Assembly: GCF_013337685.1 (NCBI RefSeq)
Contig: NZ_SUQN01000003.1
Span: 372,001 to 436,000 of the forward strand
Direction of reading: 5' to 3'
Length of the DNA: 64,000 nucleotides
Source of the DNA: Citrobacter gillenii
GTDB lineage: Bacteria; Pseudomonadota; Gammaproteobacteria; Enterobacterales; Enterobacteriaceae
Positions 35,483 through 43,919 of the stretch are shown here, piece after piece (positions within the stretch are counted from its first letter, which is position 1; each line of letters opens with the position of its first letter). The notes below the pieces were generated by a model. The model was not told the DNA's origin and ran no database searches. It was given only the letters and a program-made list of their open reading frames with translations. The translations under genes and the position numbers were made by a program.

Positions 35483-35803
35483 TTAAAGGTTCTCTTTTGC
35501 GACTTCGAAATGTACCGACAGCAGCCAGGCCTCTTCTTCAGGAAGGTTGCCAAACTCCGCCACGATGTCGCGGGCAAGTGCCATTGATTCGGCAGATATT
35601 TCATCAAATAAGCTGGCATCGACTTCAGGTAGCGGTTCACCCGTCACCGAGCGGTGCGCCATGGCGCGAACATGCGATGTCAGCATTTGTTCCTGTACGG
35701 CATTGGGAATGATGTGGCGTGCGCGCAACAGGGCATACACCTGCGCCAGCATGCGTTCGGCCAGTTCACCAGACGGTGTCACCGATTCCCCCCTGTCATT
35801 CAT
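35483..35803 (-). CDS. Single-PRD-domain protein (EF_0829/AHA_3910 type), first gene of the operon
   Basis: The ATG at 35803, five bases after GGAG, gives 106 aa; an ATG six codons upstream has no such site. The whole protein is one PTS-regulation domain, with histidines at H44 (LTSHVRAMAH) and H98 (LLSVHFEVAK) in the positions where PRDs are phosphorylated. No DNA-binding domain is present. A lone PRD beside a small cysteine protein and membrane proteins is also the arrangement of the yhf operon of E. coli (YhfY, YhfU, YhfT). It may couple the transporter to PTS phosphorylation. Confidence 0.83.
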   Translation of the reverse strand: MNDRGESVTPSGELAERMLAQVYALLRARHIIPNAVQEQMLTSHVRAMAHRSVTGEPLPEVDASLFDEISAESMALARDIVAEFGNLPEEEAWLLSVHFEVAKENL

Positions 35804-35889
35804 TACCGCTCCGTTATTCACTCGTCATACCCCACTAATGGCTCTAAGCGTAAACTAACGGTGGAGGTTAAAAGTTTGTAGCGAGTTGT

Positions 35890-35909
35890 TTTCCACTTCG
35901 AAGTGGAAA
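35890..35909. promoter_or_regulatory. 20-bp perfect palindrome upstream of the PRD/SFCGS operon
   Basis: TTTCCACTTCGAAGTGGAAA is a perfect palindrome 87 bp upstream of the first gene of the operon. It is the only strong dyad in the 343-bp gap before cybC and is a good candidate binding site for the BglG/MtlR-type regulator at the end of the operon. The gap otherwise holds one REP and no gene I can support. Confidence 0.55.
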
Positions 35910-36083
35910 GGTGAGCAACGATAGTGATCTGTGCCGCAAAAAGGGCGGGATTGGCTATTTATCGCCTGGATAACGTGATGGGGATCGCACGAGATAGCAG
36001 GGAAACCGCAAGCGGCAGGAAAAACGGGTTGGCGTTAAAAGTTAAAAAATGTGATGGGTATAGCGTTTACTTATGGGGGCGGT

Positions 36084-36120
36084 GCCGGATGGATACGCTG
36101 TCGCGTCTTATCCGGCCTAC
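36084..36120. repeat. REP element downstream of cybC
   Basis: GCCGGATGGATA at one end and CTTATCCGGCCTAC at the other form a REP 26 bp from the cybC stop, with a partial second arm (GGCCGGATA) right after it. As in many REPs it follows the end of a gene and may protect the cybC transcript. Confidence 0.8.
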
Positions 36121-36146
36121 GACGTCGCGCAGGCCGGATACATAAA

Positions 36147-36533
36147 TTAACGGTACTTCTTATGGTAAGCGTTACGGGTGGTTTTTAGCTCCTCCGCTGC
36201 CGCTTTCGCCTCTTTGACTTTACCTTCGTTCGCCAGTTTTAACGCGCCGTCGATCTGGCCGATCAGCGTGTCAAAGCCGTGACGGAAATCTTTCATCTCC
36301 GGGCTGTCCGGGGATTTAGTTTCCAGCTTCGGTGGCGTTCCTTTTTGTGCATCCTGCGCGGCTGCACGCATTTTGGTTAACGCGTCTTTCAGTTCAGTTG
36401 CGTTATCCGTTTTTTCCACGATTTTCAGGTTGTCGTTGAGGATCCCCATATCGTCTTCGAGATCGGCTGCAAACGCAGATGAACCTAAAACCAGCGTTGA
36501 AGCCGCGACGATCGCTAACAGGTGTTTACGCAT
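36147..36533 (-). CDS. cybC: Cytochrome b562, periplasmic
   Basis: The 128-aa precursor has a signal peptide ending AFA, giving a mature protein beginning ADLEDDM. The haem ligands are Met7 of the mature form (LEDDM) and the histidine of RNAYHKKYR near the C terminus. It is a four-helix-bundle haem carrier in the periplasm; its physiological role is still not well defined. The gene appears intact here, whereas in E. coli K-12 it is truncated. Confidence 0.96.
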   Translation of the reverse strand: MRKHLLAIVAASTLVLGSSAFAADLEDDMGILNDNLKIVEKTDNATELKDALTKMRAAAQDAQKGTPPKLETKSPDSPEMKDFRHGFDTLIGQIDGALKLANEGKVKEAKAAAEELKTTRNAYHKKYR

Positions 36534-36613
36534 TGCTCACTTCCTTTTTTATTATTAAGAATAACGCCAGATACCCGTAATAATTCACGCCGCAGCTCGA
36601 AGTATGACGGGTA

Positions 36614-37966
36614 TTACTGCCCGGCGATTTTCATCTCCGGCAGTAGCACAGAACCACACTGTATATTACTGCGCGTTTCAATATCGTTACCGACGGTGAC
36701 AATATTGCGCCACATGTCTTTCAAGTTACCGGCGATGGTGATTTCACTCACCGGGTACTGAATTTCACCGTTTTCGACCCAGAAACCCGCCGCGCCGCGC
36801 GAATAATCGCCGGTGATACCACTCACGCCCTGCCCCATCAGCTCGGTTACTACCAGACCCGTGCCCATCTCTTTGAGCAACTGCTCGAAGCTTAGACCTT
36901 GTCCGGGAATACGCCAGTTATGAATACCACCGGCATGACCGGTGCTTTTCAGTCCCAGCTTGCGGGCAGAATAGTTGGTCAGCAGCCACTGAGTCAGGAC
37001 GCCGTCTTTGATAATATCGCGACGTTCCGTACGCACGCCTTCGCTGTCGAACGGCGAAGAGGCCAGCCCTTTCAGCAGATGCGGGTGTTCTTCAATGGTC
37101 AACCATTCCGGCAGAATTTGTTGGCCCAGCGAGTCCAGCAGGAAGGTAGATTTACGATACACCGAGCCACCGGCAATGGCCCCGACCAGGTGTCCGAACA
37201 GGCCGGTCGCCACTTCATTGGCGAAAATAACCGGTGCTTTCATTGTGGACAGTTTACGCGGTGACAGACGGGATAAGGTGCGGCGCGCACAGTCGGCCCC
37301 CACCCATTCCGGCGTTTGCAGATCGCCGATTGCGCGGCCAATGGTGTAGGCGTAGTCGCGTTCCATATCGCCATTTTCTTCGGCGATCACGCAGCTGGAG
37401 AGAGAATGACGCGTGGAGCAGTAGCCCTGCAGCATACCGTGGCTGTTACCAAACACTTTGATACCGTAGTGGCTGTTAAAGCTGCCACCTTCGGTGTTAG
37501 TAATGCGCTTATCGGCCTGCAACGCCGCTTGTTCAGCACGTGCCGCCAGTTCGATGGCTTCGTCAGGCGAGACTTCCGCCGGGTGGAACAAGTCTAAATC
37601 TGGCGCATCAAAGGCCAGCAGTTCTTTATCCGCCACGCCTGCGCACGGGTCCGGCGAGGTGTAACGAGCAATATCCAGCGCAGCCTGCACGGTACGCGCA
37701 ATCGCCTGTGGACTTAAATCGGTGGACGACGCACTACCTTTACGGTTCTGGTGATACACCGTAATGCCCAGCGCCCCGTCGCTGTTGAATTCTACGTTCT
37801 CCACTTCACCATAACGGGTGCTGACGCTAATACCCGTCGTCTTGCTTACGGCGACTTCTGCACCGTCCGACTGAGCTGATGCTAATTCCAGTGCTGTCGA
37901 GACTGCTTCTTCCAGAATCTTACGCTGCGCTTCAACTTGTGAGATTACTTTCATCGCAAATGCCAT
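36614..37966 (-). CDS. pmbA: PmbA/TldE, metalloprotease partner subunit
   Basis: From the ATG at 37966 ([14 protein letters not shown]) the product is 450 aa, matching E. coli PmbA; the frame is open further upstream but unlike the family. TldE forms a heterodimer with TldD, which carries the zinc site; together they process microcin B17 precursor and degrade CcdA. The gene is divergent from darP with 95 bp between them, as in E. coli. Confidence 0.96.
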   Translation of the reverse strand: MAFAMKVISQVEAQRKILEEAVSTALELASAQSDGAEVAVSKTTGISVSTRYGEVENVEFNSDGALGITVYHQNRKGSASSTDLSPQAIARTVQAALDIARYTSPDPCAGVADKELLAFDAPDLDLFHPAEVSPDEAIELAARAEQAALQADKRITNTEGGSFNSHYGIKVFGNSHGMLQGYCSTRHSLSSCVIAEENGDMERDYAYTIGRAIGDLQTPEWVGADCARRTLSRLSPRKLSTMKAPVIFANEVATGLFGHLVGAIAGGSVYRKSTFLLDSLGQQILPEWLTIEEHPHLLKGLASSPFDSEGVRTERRDIIKDGVLTQWLLTNYSARKLGLKSTGHAGGIHNWRIPGQGLSFEQLLKEMGTGLVVTELMGQGVSGITGDYSRGAAGFWVENGEIQYPVSEITIAGNLKDMWRNIVTVGNDIETRSNIQCGSVLLPEMKIAGQ

Positions 37967-38061
37967 AATGTAGAGAGAGTTTCTCTGAAGTCTAACAGAG
38001 AACCGTTTTTCAGTGCGCATCTTAACTGGTAACATTAGCCTCTTTTTTTAAGGAGCCTGAC

Positions 38062-38613
38062 ATGACTAAGCAGCCCGAAGACTGGCTCGACGACGTTCCC
38101 GGTGATGACATCGAAGACGAAGACGATGAAATTATCTGGGTCAGTAAAAGTGAAATAAAACGTGACGCCGAGGAGTTAAAGCACCTGGGCGTGGAACTGG
38201 TAAAACTGGGGAAAAACGCGCTGGATAAAATCCCGCTCGATGCGGATTTACGTGCCGCCATTGAGCTGGCTCAGCGTATTAAGATGGAAGGCCGTCGCCG
38301 CCAGCTGCAGCTGATTGGCAAGATGCTGCGTCAGCGCGATGTCGATCCTATCCGTCAGGCGCTGGATAAGCTGAAGAACCGTCACAACCAACAGGTTGTA
38401 ATGTTTCATAAGCTGGAGCAGCTGCGCGATCGTTTGATCGTTGAAGGTGATGATGCGGTAGCGGAAGTCCTCAGACTGTGGCCGCACGCCGATCGCCAAC
38501 AGCTTCGTTCTCTGGTTCGCAATGCGAAGAAAGAGCAGGAAGGCAATAAGCCGCCGAAATCAGCACGTCAGATTTTTCAGTATTTGCGTGAGTTGGCAGA
38601 AAACGAAGTCTAA
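38062..38613 (+). CDS. darP: DarP (YjgA), ribosome biogenesis factor for the 50S subunit
   Basis: The 183-aa protein starts with a very acidic segment ([17 protein letters not shown]) followed by a basic helical body with [17 protein letters not shown], the DUF615 family. DarP binds late 50S intermediates and helps maturation near the peptidyl-transferase centre. AAGGAG precedes the ATG. The gene order with pmbA and mpl is that of E. coli. Confidence 0.96.
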   Translation: MTKQPEDWLDDVPGDDIEDEDDEIIWVSKSEIKRDAEELKHLGVELVKLGKNALDKIPLDADLRAAIELAQRIKMEGRRRQLQLIGKMLRQRDVDPIRQALDKLKNRHNQQVVMFHKLEQLRDRLIVEGDDAVAEVLRLWPHADRQQLRSLVRNAKKEQEGNKPPKSARQIFQYLRELAENEV

Positions 38614-38633
38614 TTTCTTCGTATGCTGAAAGT

Positions 38634-38716
38634 GCCGGATGGCGGCGTAAACGCCTTATCCGGCCTACAGTCGATCGTAGGCCCGGTAAGCATTGCGCCA
38701 CCGGGCATTTTTTTAC
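38634..38716. repeat. BIME between convergent darP and mpl, with a terminator-like end
   Basis: Two inverted REPs are present: GCCGGATGGCGGCG ... TTATCCGGCCTAC and GTAGGCCCGGTAAGC ... CACCGGGCA. The second forms GCCCGGT/ACCGGGC followed by a run of seven T residues, so it should also act as an intrinsic terminator for darP. Its end overlaps the region of the mpl stop at 38713. Confidence 0.8.
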
Positions 38717-40092
38717 TCTTCGGCTTGTGCCTGTGCTTTCTTCGCCAGGCCGTCCAGCAGTTTTTGATGAATACCGCCAAACCCGCCGTTGCTCATCACC
38801 AGAATGTGATCGCCAGGCTGCGCGGTTTTCACCACCATGTCCGCCAGCGCGTCAACATCACCGCTCCAGTGAGCAGGCTGCACGCAGGCTTCCGCGACTT
38901 CCGATACCAGCCACGGAATGTGCGGCGGTTGCAGCAGGAACACTTCATCTGCACGACCTAACGACGGCGCCAGATCGTCTTTGCACAGTCCCATTTTCAT
39001 GGTGTTAGAACGTGGTTCCAGCACGGCAATAATGCGCGCCGTGCCACCGACTTTTCCGCGCAGCGCGGCGAGCGTTGCCAGAATCGCCGTCGGGTGATGG
39101 GCGAAATCGTCATACACCGTCACGCCATGGGCTTCGCCGCGCAGTTCAAGACGTCGACGTGCGTTAATGAACGAACCCAGCGCATTGGCGGCATCCGCAG
39201 GCTGAACACCAACGTGGCGAGCGGCAGCAATGGCCATCAGGCCGTTGTGCATGTTGTGTTCGCCGACCAGGCCCCACTTCACTTCGCCCACTTTTTCACC
39301 GTCTAACAACACTTCCCATTCGGAGGCATCGGTCGTCAGTTTCTTCGCCTGCCAGTGACCTTGCTCACCAACCAGTTCCTGTTCGCTCCAGCAGCCCATC
39401 GCCATCGTCTGTTTCAGATTGATGTCGTTTTCCGGGTAGATGATGCGTCCCTGACCCGGCACGATACGTACCAGATGGTGGAACTGTTTCTGAATGGCTT
39501 TCAGATCGTCAAAGATATCCGCGTGATCGAACTCAAGGTTGTTGAGGATCAGCGTACGCGGGCAGTAATGTACGAATTTGGAACGCTTATCGAAGAATGC
39601 GCAGTCGTACTCGTCCGCTTCAATAACGAAAAAGTCGCTTTCACCCAAACGCGCAGAAACCTCGAAGTTCCCCGGCACACCGCCGATGACAAAGCCTGGC
39701 TTATAGCCGCAGACTTCGAGGATCCAGGTCGCCATTCCAGCCGTGGTGGTTTTGCCGTGAGTTCCCGCCACTGCCAGCACCCAGCGATCGCGCAGCACAA
39801 AGTCATGCAGCCACTGCGGGCCAGACATGTACGGAATGTTCTTCTCCAGCACCGCTTCCACGCACGGATTACCGCGTGTCATGGCATTGCCGATGATCAC
39901 CAGGTCCGGTTGCGGGTCGAGCTGGCTGGCATCGTAACCCTGAATCAGTGAGATGCCCTGCTTCTCAAGTAAGGTGCTCATCGGCGGATACACATTGGCG
40001 TCCGAACCCGTTACTTCATGACCGAGCGAGCGAGCCAGCATCGCCAGACCGCCCATGAAGGTGCCACAAATTCCCAAAATATGAATGCGCAT
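38713..40092 (-). CDS. mpl: Mpl, UDP-MurNAc:L-Ala-gamma-D-Glu-meso-Dap ligase
   Basis: The 459-aa protein begins [20 protein letters not shown] (Rossmann-like UDP-binding start of Mur ligases) and has the ATP-binding motif [14 protein letters not shown]. Mpl attaches recycled tripeptide to UDP-MurNAc in the cytoplasm, feeding murein synthesis. The length and synteny match E. coli Mpl. It is divergent from fbp. Confidence 0.97.
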   Translation of the reverse strand: MRIHILGICGTFMGGLAMLARSLGHEVTGSDANVYPPMSTLLEKQGISLIQGYDASQLDPQPDLVIIGNAMTRGNPCVEAVLEKNIPYMSGPQWLHDFVLRDRWVLAVAGTHGKTTTAGMATWILEVCGYKPGFVIGGVPGNFEVSARLGESDFFVIEADEYDCAFFDKRSKFVHYCPRTLILNNLEFDHADIFDDLKAIQKQFHHLVRIVPGQGRIIYPENDINLKQTMAMGCWSEQELVGEQGHWQAKKLTTDASEWEVLLDGEKVGEVKWGLVGEHNMHNGLMAIAAARHVGVQPADAANALGSFINARRRLELRGEAHGVTVYDDFAHHPTAILATLAALRGKVGGTARIIAVLEPRSNTMKMGLCKDDLAPSLGRADEVFLLQPPHIPWLVSEVAEACVQPAHWSGDVDALADMVVKTAQPGDHILVMSNGGFGGIHQKLLDGLAKKAQAQAEE

Positions 40093-40267
40093 ACGTCACT
40101 ATCCTTTTTTAATCTGGGGGTCATTTTACGCACATGTCAGGCAACTGAGAAACGCATTTCAGGATAATCCGCAGTTTGCTGGCGCGATTCACCTAAGCGC
40201 GAGGGCTGAAATATTTGTTAAGATTATGGCGGTCGCTTTACTCCATACAATTTGCAGGGAAAGTGTT

Positions 40268-41266
40268 ATGAAAACGTTAGGTGAATTTATTGTCGAAAAG
40301 CAGCACGAGTTCTCTCATGCTACCGGTGAGCTGACTGCTTTGTTATCGGCAATAAAGCTGGGCGCCAAGATCATCCACCGCGATATCAACAAGGCCGGTC
40401 TGGTCGATATCCTGGGTGCCAGCGGTGCTGAGAACGTGCAGGGAGAGGTTCAGCAGAAGCTCGATCTGTTCGCGAACGAAAAACTGAAAGCTGCACTGAA
40501 GGCACGCGATATTGTGGCGGGCATTGCCTCTGAAGAAGAAGATGAAATCGTCGTCTTCGAAGGCTGTGAACACGCAAAATACGTTGTACTCATGGATCCA
40601 CTGGATGGTTCATCGAACATCGATGTTAACGTCTCTGTCGGCACGATCTTCTCGATTTATCGTCGTGTCACCCCTGTCGGTACGCCGGTAACGGAAGAGG
40701 ATTTCCTGCAACCGGGCAACAAGCAGGTGGCGGCGGGCTACGTCGTTTACGGTTCATCCACCATGCTGGTGTATACCACCGGTTGTGGCGTACATGCGTT
40801 CACCTACGATCCTTCTCTGGGCGTATTTTGCCTCAGCCAGGAGCGCATGCGTTTCCCGGCCAAAGGCAGCACCTACTCCATTAACGAAGGCAACTACATC
40901 AAATTCCCGAATGGCGTGAAGAAGTACATTAAGTTCTGCCAGGAAGAAGATAAAGCCACCCAGCGCCCGTATACCTCGCGCTACATTGGCTCTTTGGTGG
41001 CGGATTTCCACCGCAATCTGCTGAAAGGCGGGATCTATCTGTACCCGAGCACCGCCAGCCATCCGGATGGAAAACTGCGCCTGCTGTACGAATGCAACCC
41101 AATGGCCCTTCTGGCCGAGCAAGCGGGCGGCAAAGCAAGTGACGGTAAAAACCGTATTCTGGATATCATCCCGGAGAGCCTGCACCAGCGTCGTTCATTC
41201 TTCGTCGGTAACGACCATATGGTTGAAGACGTTGAACGTTTAATCCGTGAGTTCCCGGACGCGTAA
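40268..41266 (+). CDS. fbp: Fructose-1,6-bisphosphatase class I
   Basis: The ATG at 40268 ([20 protein letters not shown]), with CAGGGAAAG upstream, gives 332 aa, the E. coli length. The metal-binding signature [12 protein letters not shown] and the substrate-site region [10 protein letters not shown] ... [16 protein letters not shown] are present. It makes fructose 6-phosphate in gluconeogenesis. Frames open further upstream overlap mpl and have no family similarity. Confidence 0.98.
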   Translation: MKTLGEFIVEKQHEFSHATGELTALLSAIKLGAKIIHRDINKAGLVDILGASGAENVQGEVQQKLDLFANEKLKAALKARDIVAGIASEEEDEIVVFEGCEHAKYVVLMDPLDGSSNIDVNVSVGTIFSIYRRVTPVGTPVTEEDFLQPGNKQVAAGYVVYGSSTMLVYTTGCGVHAFTYDPSLGVFCLSQERMRFPAKGSTYSINEGNYIKFPNGVKKYIKFCQEEDKATQRPYTSRYIGSLVADFHRNLLKGGIYLYPSTASHPDGKLRLLYECNPMALLAEQAGGKASDGKNRILDIIPESLHQRRSFFVGNDHMVEDVERLIREFPDA

Positions 41267-41272
41267 GACTCA

Positions 41273-41298
41273 GACGCCGGAGCAATCCGGCGTCCTTT
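41273..41298 (+). terminator. Terminator after fbp
   Basis: GACGCCGG and CCGGCGTC form a perfect 8-bp GC-rich stem with a 6-nt loop, 6 bp after the fbp stop, followed by CTTTAC. It also lies 6 bp from the end of the convergent DUF2569-type gene. Confidence 0.65.
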
Positions 41299-41304
41299 AC
41301 GTGC

Positions 41305-41817
41305 TTAGTTGACGAAGGTCAGTTTGACCCGTTTTGATACGCGGAAATACGGTATCCAGATAAGGATCTGGGCCGCGCAGGAGACAAACGCTTTTATATC
41401 GTCAGTGCTCAGCCCCACGCCATAGAACATGGCACCCAACCAGCTGTCCATCGCGTAGTAAAGCGTGGTGCCTAAAATGAAGGCAGTATAAAACTTGGGT
41501 AGCTGACGTTTCTTTTTGAAAAACAAAAACGTCGTGTAAACCAGCAGCATTAAGAGAACGGCCATACAGACGAGTTCAAAAATAACCAGCGCACTCACGT
41601 CCGTTTCAGTGTGCAAAACAAACATCGCCACACCGAAAAAGCCAATGACCCCAGAAATGACGGACATCACCAGCGTCACCGCCGGTAAATAAAGCCAGCC
41701 GCCAATTCCCGTATATTTTTTATTCTCACAACGCGTGCAGTGGGTATCCGGAGGCAGTACGTTCTCCCCACAGCTGGCGCATGCTGTCGGTAGCCCTTCG
41801 CCTTCGATTCCTTTCAT
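41305..41817 (-). CDS. DUF2569-type membrane protein with N-terminal zinc ribbon
   Basis: The 170-aa protein starts with two CxxC pairs (ACASCGEN and HCTRCEN), a probable small zinc ribbon, then YTGIGGWLYLPAVTL, typical of DUF2569, and four hydrophobic helices. It is an inner-membrane protein of unknown function. It lies downstream of yjfF in the same direction (78 bp) and convergent with fbp; E. coli K-12 has no gene here. No good ribosome-binding site precedes the ATG, so the start is less sure. Confidence 0.75.
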   Translation of the reverse strand: MKGIEGEGLPTACASCGENVLPPDTHCTRCENKKYTGIGGWLYLPAVTLVMSVISGVIGFFGVAMFVLHTETDVSALVIFELVCMAVLLMLLVYTTFLFFKKKRQLPKFYTAFILGTTLYYAMDSWLGAMFYGVGLSTDDIKAFVSCAAQILIWIPYFRVSKRVKLTFVN

Positions 41818-41895
41818 GCTTTTGATTCCATTAAGTAAGTGTAGCCTCCTAGTGTATACGCATTACCCGCTATACGCGAAAAACAGCCCACGACA

Positions 41896-42897
41896 TCATT
41901 TTGACGCGCTCGTGGTATTCACCCGTGTGACCGGTGAACTTTGGCGGTTTTCCCATAGCACCGTCAGACCGCGCTGTAAGGCGATAAAAACAAACAGCAG
42001 AATACCGATGGCGATCTTCGTCCACCATGAGCTTAATGTGCCGTCAAAGTTAATGTAGGTCTGAATCAATCCCTGGATTGCCACGCCAAACAGGGTGCCC
42101 AGCACCGTGCCCACGCCACCGCTCAGCAACGTACCGCCGATCACCACCGAGGCAATGGCATCCAGTTCAACGCCGACGCCTGCCAGCGCATAACCGGCTT
42201 GGGTATAAATGGAGAAGACAATCCCGGCCAGCGTCGCCAGCCCAGTAGAAAGCATATAGATGCGGATTGTCGTGCTGCGGGTCGAGATCCCCATCAGGTT
42301 AGCTGACGTCGCGCTACCGCCAATGGCGTACACCTGATTGCCAAAGCGTGTACGGTGCGCAAGGAAGATACCGATCACCACGACGCCCAGCATAAACAGT
42401 CCCATGGCGCTCAGACGACCACCGCCGGGGATCTTCCAGGCAAGGCTGGAGAGCGTGTCATAAATCGGGTGGTTGATCGGGATAGACTCTTCGGAGACCA
42501 GATAGCTGACGCCACGCAGAAAGAACATTCCCGCCAGCGTAATAATAAACGCCGGGATCTTCAGGGCATCAATCAGTAACCCCATAAAGGCGCCAAACGC
42601 GCAGCCCATCGCCAGAACCAACGGGAACGCCAGCAGCGGGGAAATCCCCCAGTAACCAATGGCTTTTGCCAGAAATACGCCGGTAAAGGCAATCACCGAA
42701 CCGACGGAAAGATCGATGCCGCCGGAGAGGATCACGAAGGTCATACCCACGGCGATAATGCCTAAAAAGGCGTTGTCGGTCAGGATATTGCAGATCACGC
42801 GCGTCGAGGCAAAGGCCGGGAACTGCGTCAGGCAGTAGAGGTAGCCCAGCACAAAGACGCCAAGGGTGATCATCAGCGGTAAGTTACGTTTTATCAT
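41896..42897 (-). CDS. yjfF: YjfF, galactofuranose ABC transporter permease
   Basis: The ATG at 42897 (MIKRNLPLMITLGVFVLGYLY), nine bases after GGAG, gives 333 aa; a GTG two codons earlier is too close to that site. Repeated membrane helices and ILSGGIDLSVGSVIAF match the RbsC-like permease family. With YtfT it forms the membrane channel of the YtfQRT-YjfF importer. It overlaps ytfT by 14 bp. Confidence 0.96.
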   Translation of the reverse strand: MIKRNLPLMITLGVFVLGYLYCLTQFPAFASTRVICNILTDNAFLGIIAVGMTFVILSGGIDLSVGSVIAFTGVFLAKAIGYWGISPLLAFPLVLAMGCAFGAFMGLLIDALKIPAFIITLAGMFFLRGVSYLVSEESIPINHPIYDTLSSLAWKIPGGGRLSAMGLFMLGVVVIGIFLAHRTRFGNQVYAIGGSATSANLMGISTRSTTIRIYMLSTGLATLAGIVFSIYTQAGYALAGVGVELDAIASVVIGGTLLSGGVGTVLGTLFGVAIQGLIQTYINFDGTLSSWWTKIAIGILLFVFIALQRGLTVLWENRQSSPVTRVNTTSASK

Positions 42898-43906
42898 GAC
42901 CACGCACTCCTTTTATCAGGCTGATAAAGCGTTGCGACTGGACGACCAGCACGCACAGCACCACGATGGCTTTAACCACCTGGTTGAGCTCCGGCTGGAA
43001 GCCGGACAGTAAAATCCCGGTGTTCATGCCCTGAATAATCAACGCCCCCACCACCGACAGCAGCAGGTTAAATCGCCCGCCCATCAGCGAACCGCCGCCG
43101 ATCACTACCGCCAGAATGGCATCTAATTCCAGCCATAACCCGGCGTTGTTGGCATCGGCTCCGCGAATATCCGCCGTGACGATAATCCCGGCAATGGCCG
43201 CGCACAGACCGCTCAGCACATAGGTGAGCATCACAATAACGCGGGTATTCACCCCGGCATTTTTCGCCGCCCGAATGTTGATGCCGACCGCCTCAATAAA
43301 CATACCCAGCGCCGTTTTACGCGTCAGCAGCCAAAAAGCGACCAGCGTTAGCAGCGCGATGATCACCGGCGTCGGGAACAGCAACAGCGATCCGCTACCG
43401 AACCATGACAGATCGGGCGAGTTAAACGTGACGATCTGCCCGGAGGTGATCAACTGCGCTACCCCGCGCCCGGCCACCATCAGAATCAGCGTGGCAACAA
43501 ACGGTTGGATCTTAAGGATGGCCACCAGAATCCCGTTCCACAATCCCGCCAGGATACCGGAGCCTAACGCCGCAAGCAGGACCACCGGGAGGCTGTGCCC
43601 GGCAACCGTCATCGCGGCGGTGGTTGCCCCCGCAATGGCCATCACCGCGCCAACGGAAAGATCGATACCACCGGTGGCAATCACCAGCGTCATGCCAATC
43701 GCCAGCAGCGCCACGGGTGCGGCGCGGTTGAGAATATCAATCGGGCTGCCGAACAGACGGCCATCCTGCAAAATCACCTGATAAAAGTGCGGGGCGACCA
43801 GGCTGTCAACCAGCAGCACCAGCAGCAGCGCCACCAGTTGCGGCATGCCCTTCGGCCAGCGAAATCGTCGTTTCGTGGTGTTGGATTGAGGGAGAGATTG
43901 AGGCAT
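42884..43906 (-). CDS. ytfT: YtfT, galactofuranose ABC transporter permease
   Basis: The ATG at 43906 (MPQSLPQSNTTKRRFRWPKG) gives 340 aa, close to the E. coli protein; the frame is open eight codons upstream but that overlaps the ribosome-binding site region. ATGGIDLSVGAVMAI is the conserved permease motif. Forms the inner-membrane pore with YjfF, driven by YtfR. Confidence 0.96.
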   Translation of the reverse strand: MPQSLPQSNTTKRRFRWPKGMPQLVALLLVLLVDSLVAPHFYQVILQDGRLFGSPIDILNRAAPVALLAIGMTLVIATGGIDLSVGAVMAIAGATTAAMTVAGHSLPVVLLAALGSGILAGLWNGILVAILKIQPFVATLILMVAGRGVAQLITSGQIVTFNSPDLSWFGSGSLLLFPTPVIIALLTLVAFWLLTRKTALGMFIEAVGINIRAAKNAGVNTRVIVMLTYVLSGLCAAIAGIIVTADIRGADANNAGLWLELDAILAVVIGGGSLMGGRFNLLLSVVGALIIQGMNTGILLSGFQPELNQVVKAIVVLCVLVVQSQRFISLIKGVRGHDKT

Positions 43907-43919
43907 CACAACAGTCTCC

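Noticed and set aside
35924-36145. 73-codon plus-strand frame between the PRD operon and cybC
   Set aside because: Its end runs through a REP element, it has no ribosome-binding site and no protein-like pattern.
9254-36146. Genomic island with integrase-type ends around the T6SS and the following operon
   Set aside because: No tRNA, integrase, transposase or convincing direct repeats were seen at either edge; kept as an open observation, not as a mobile element.
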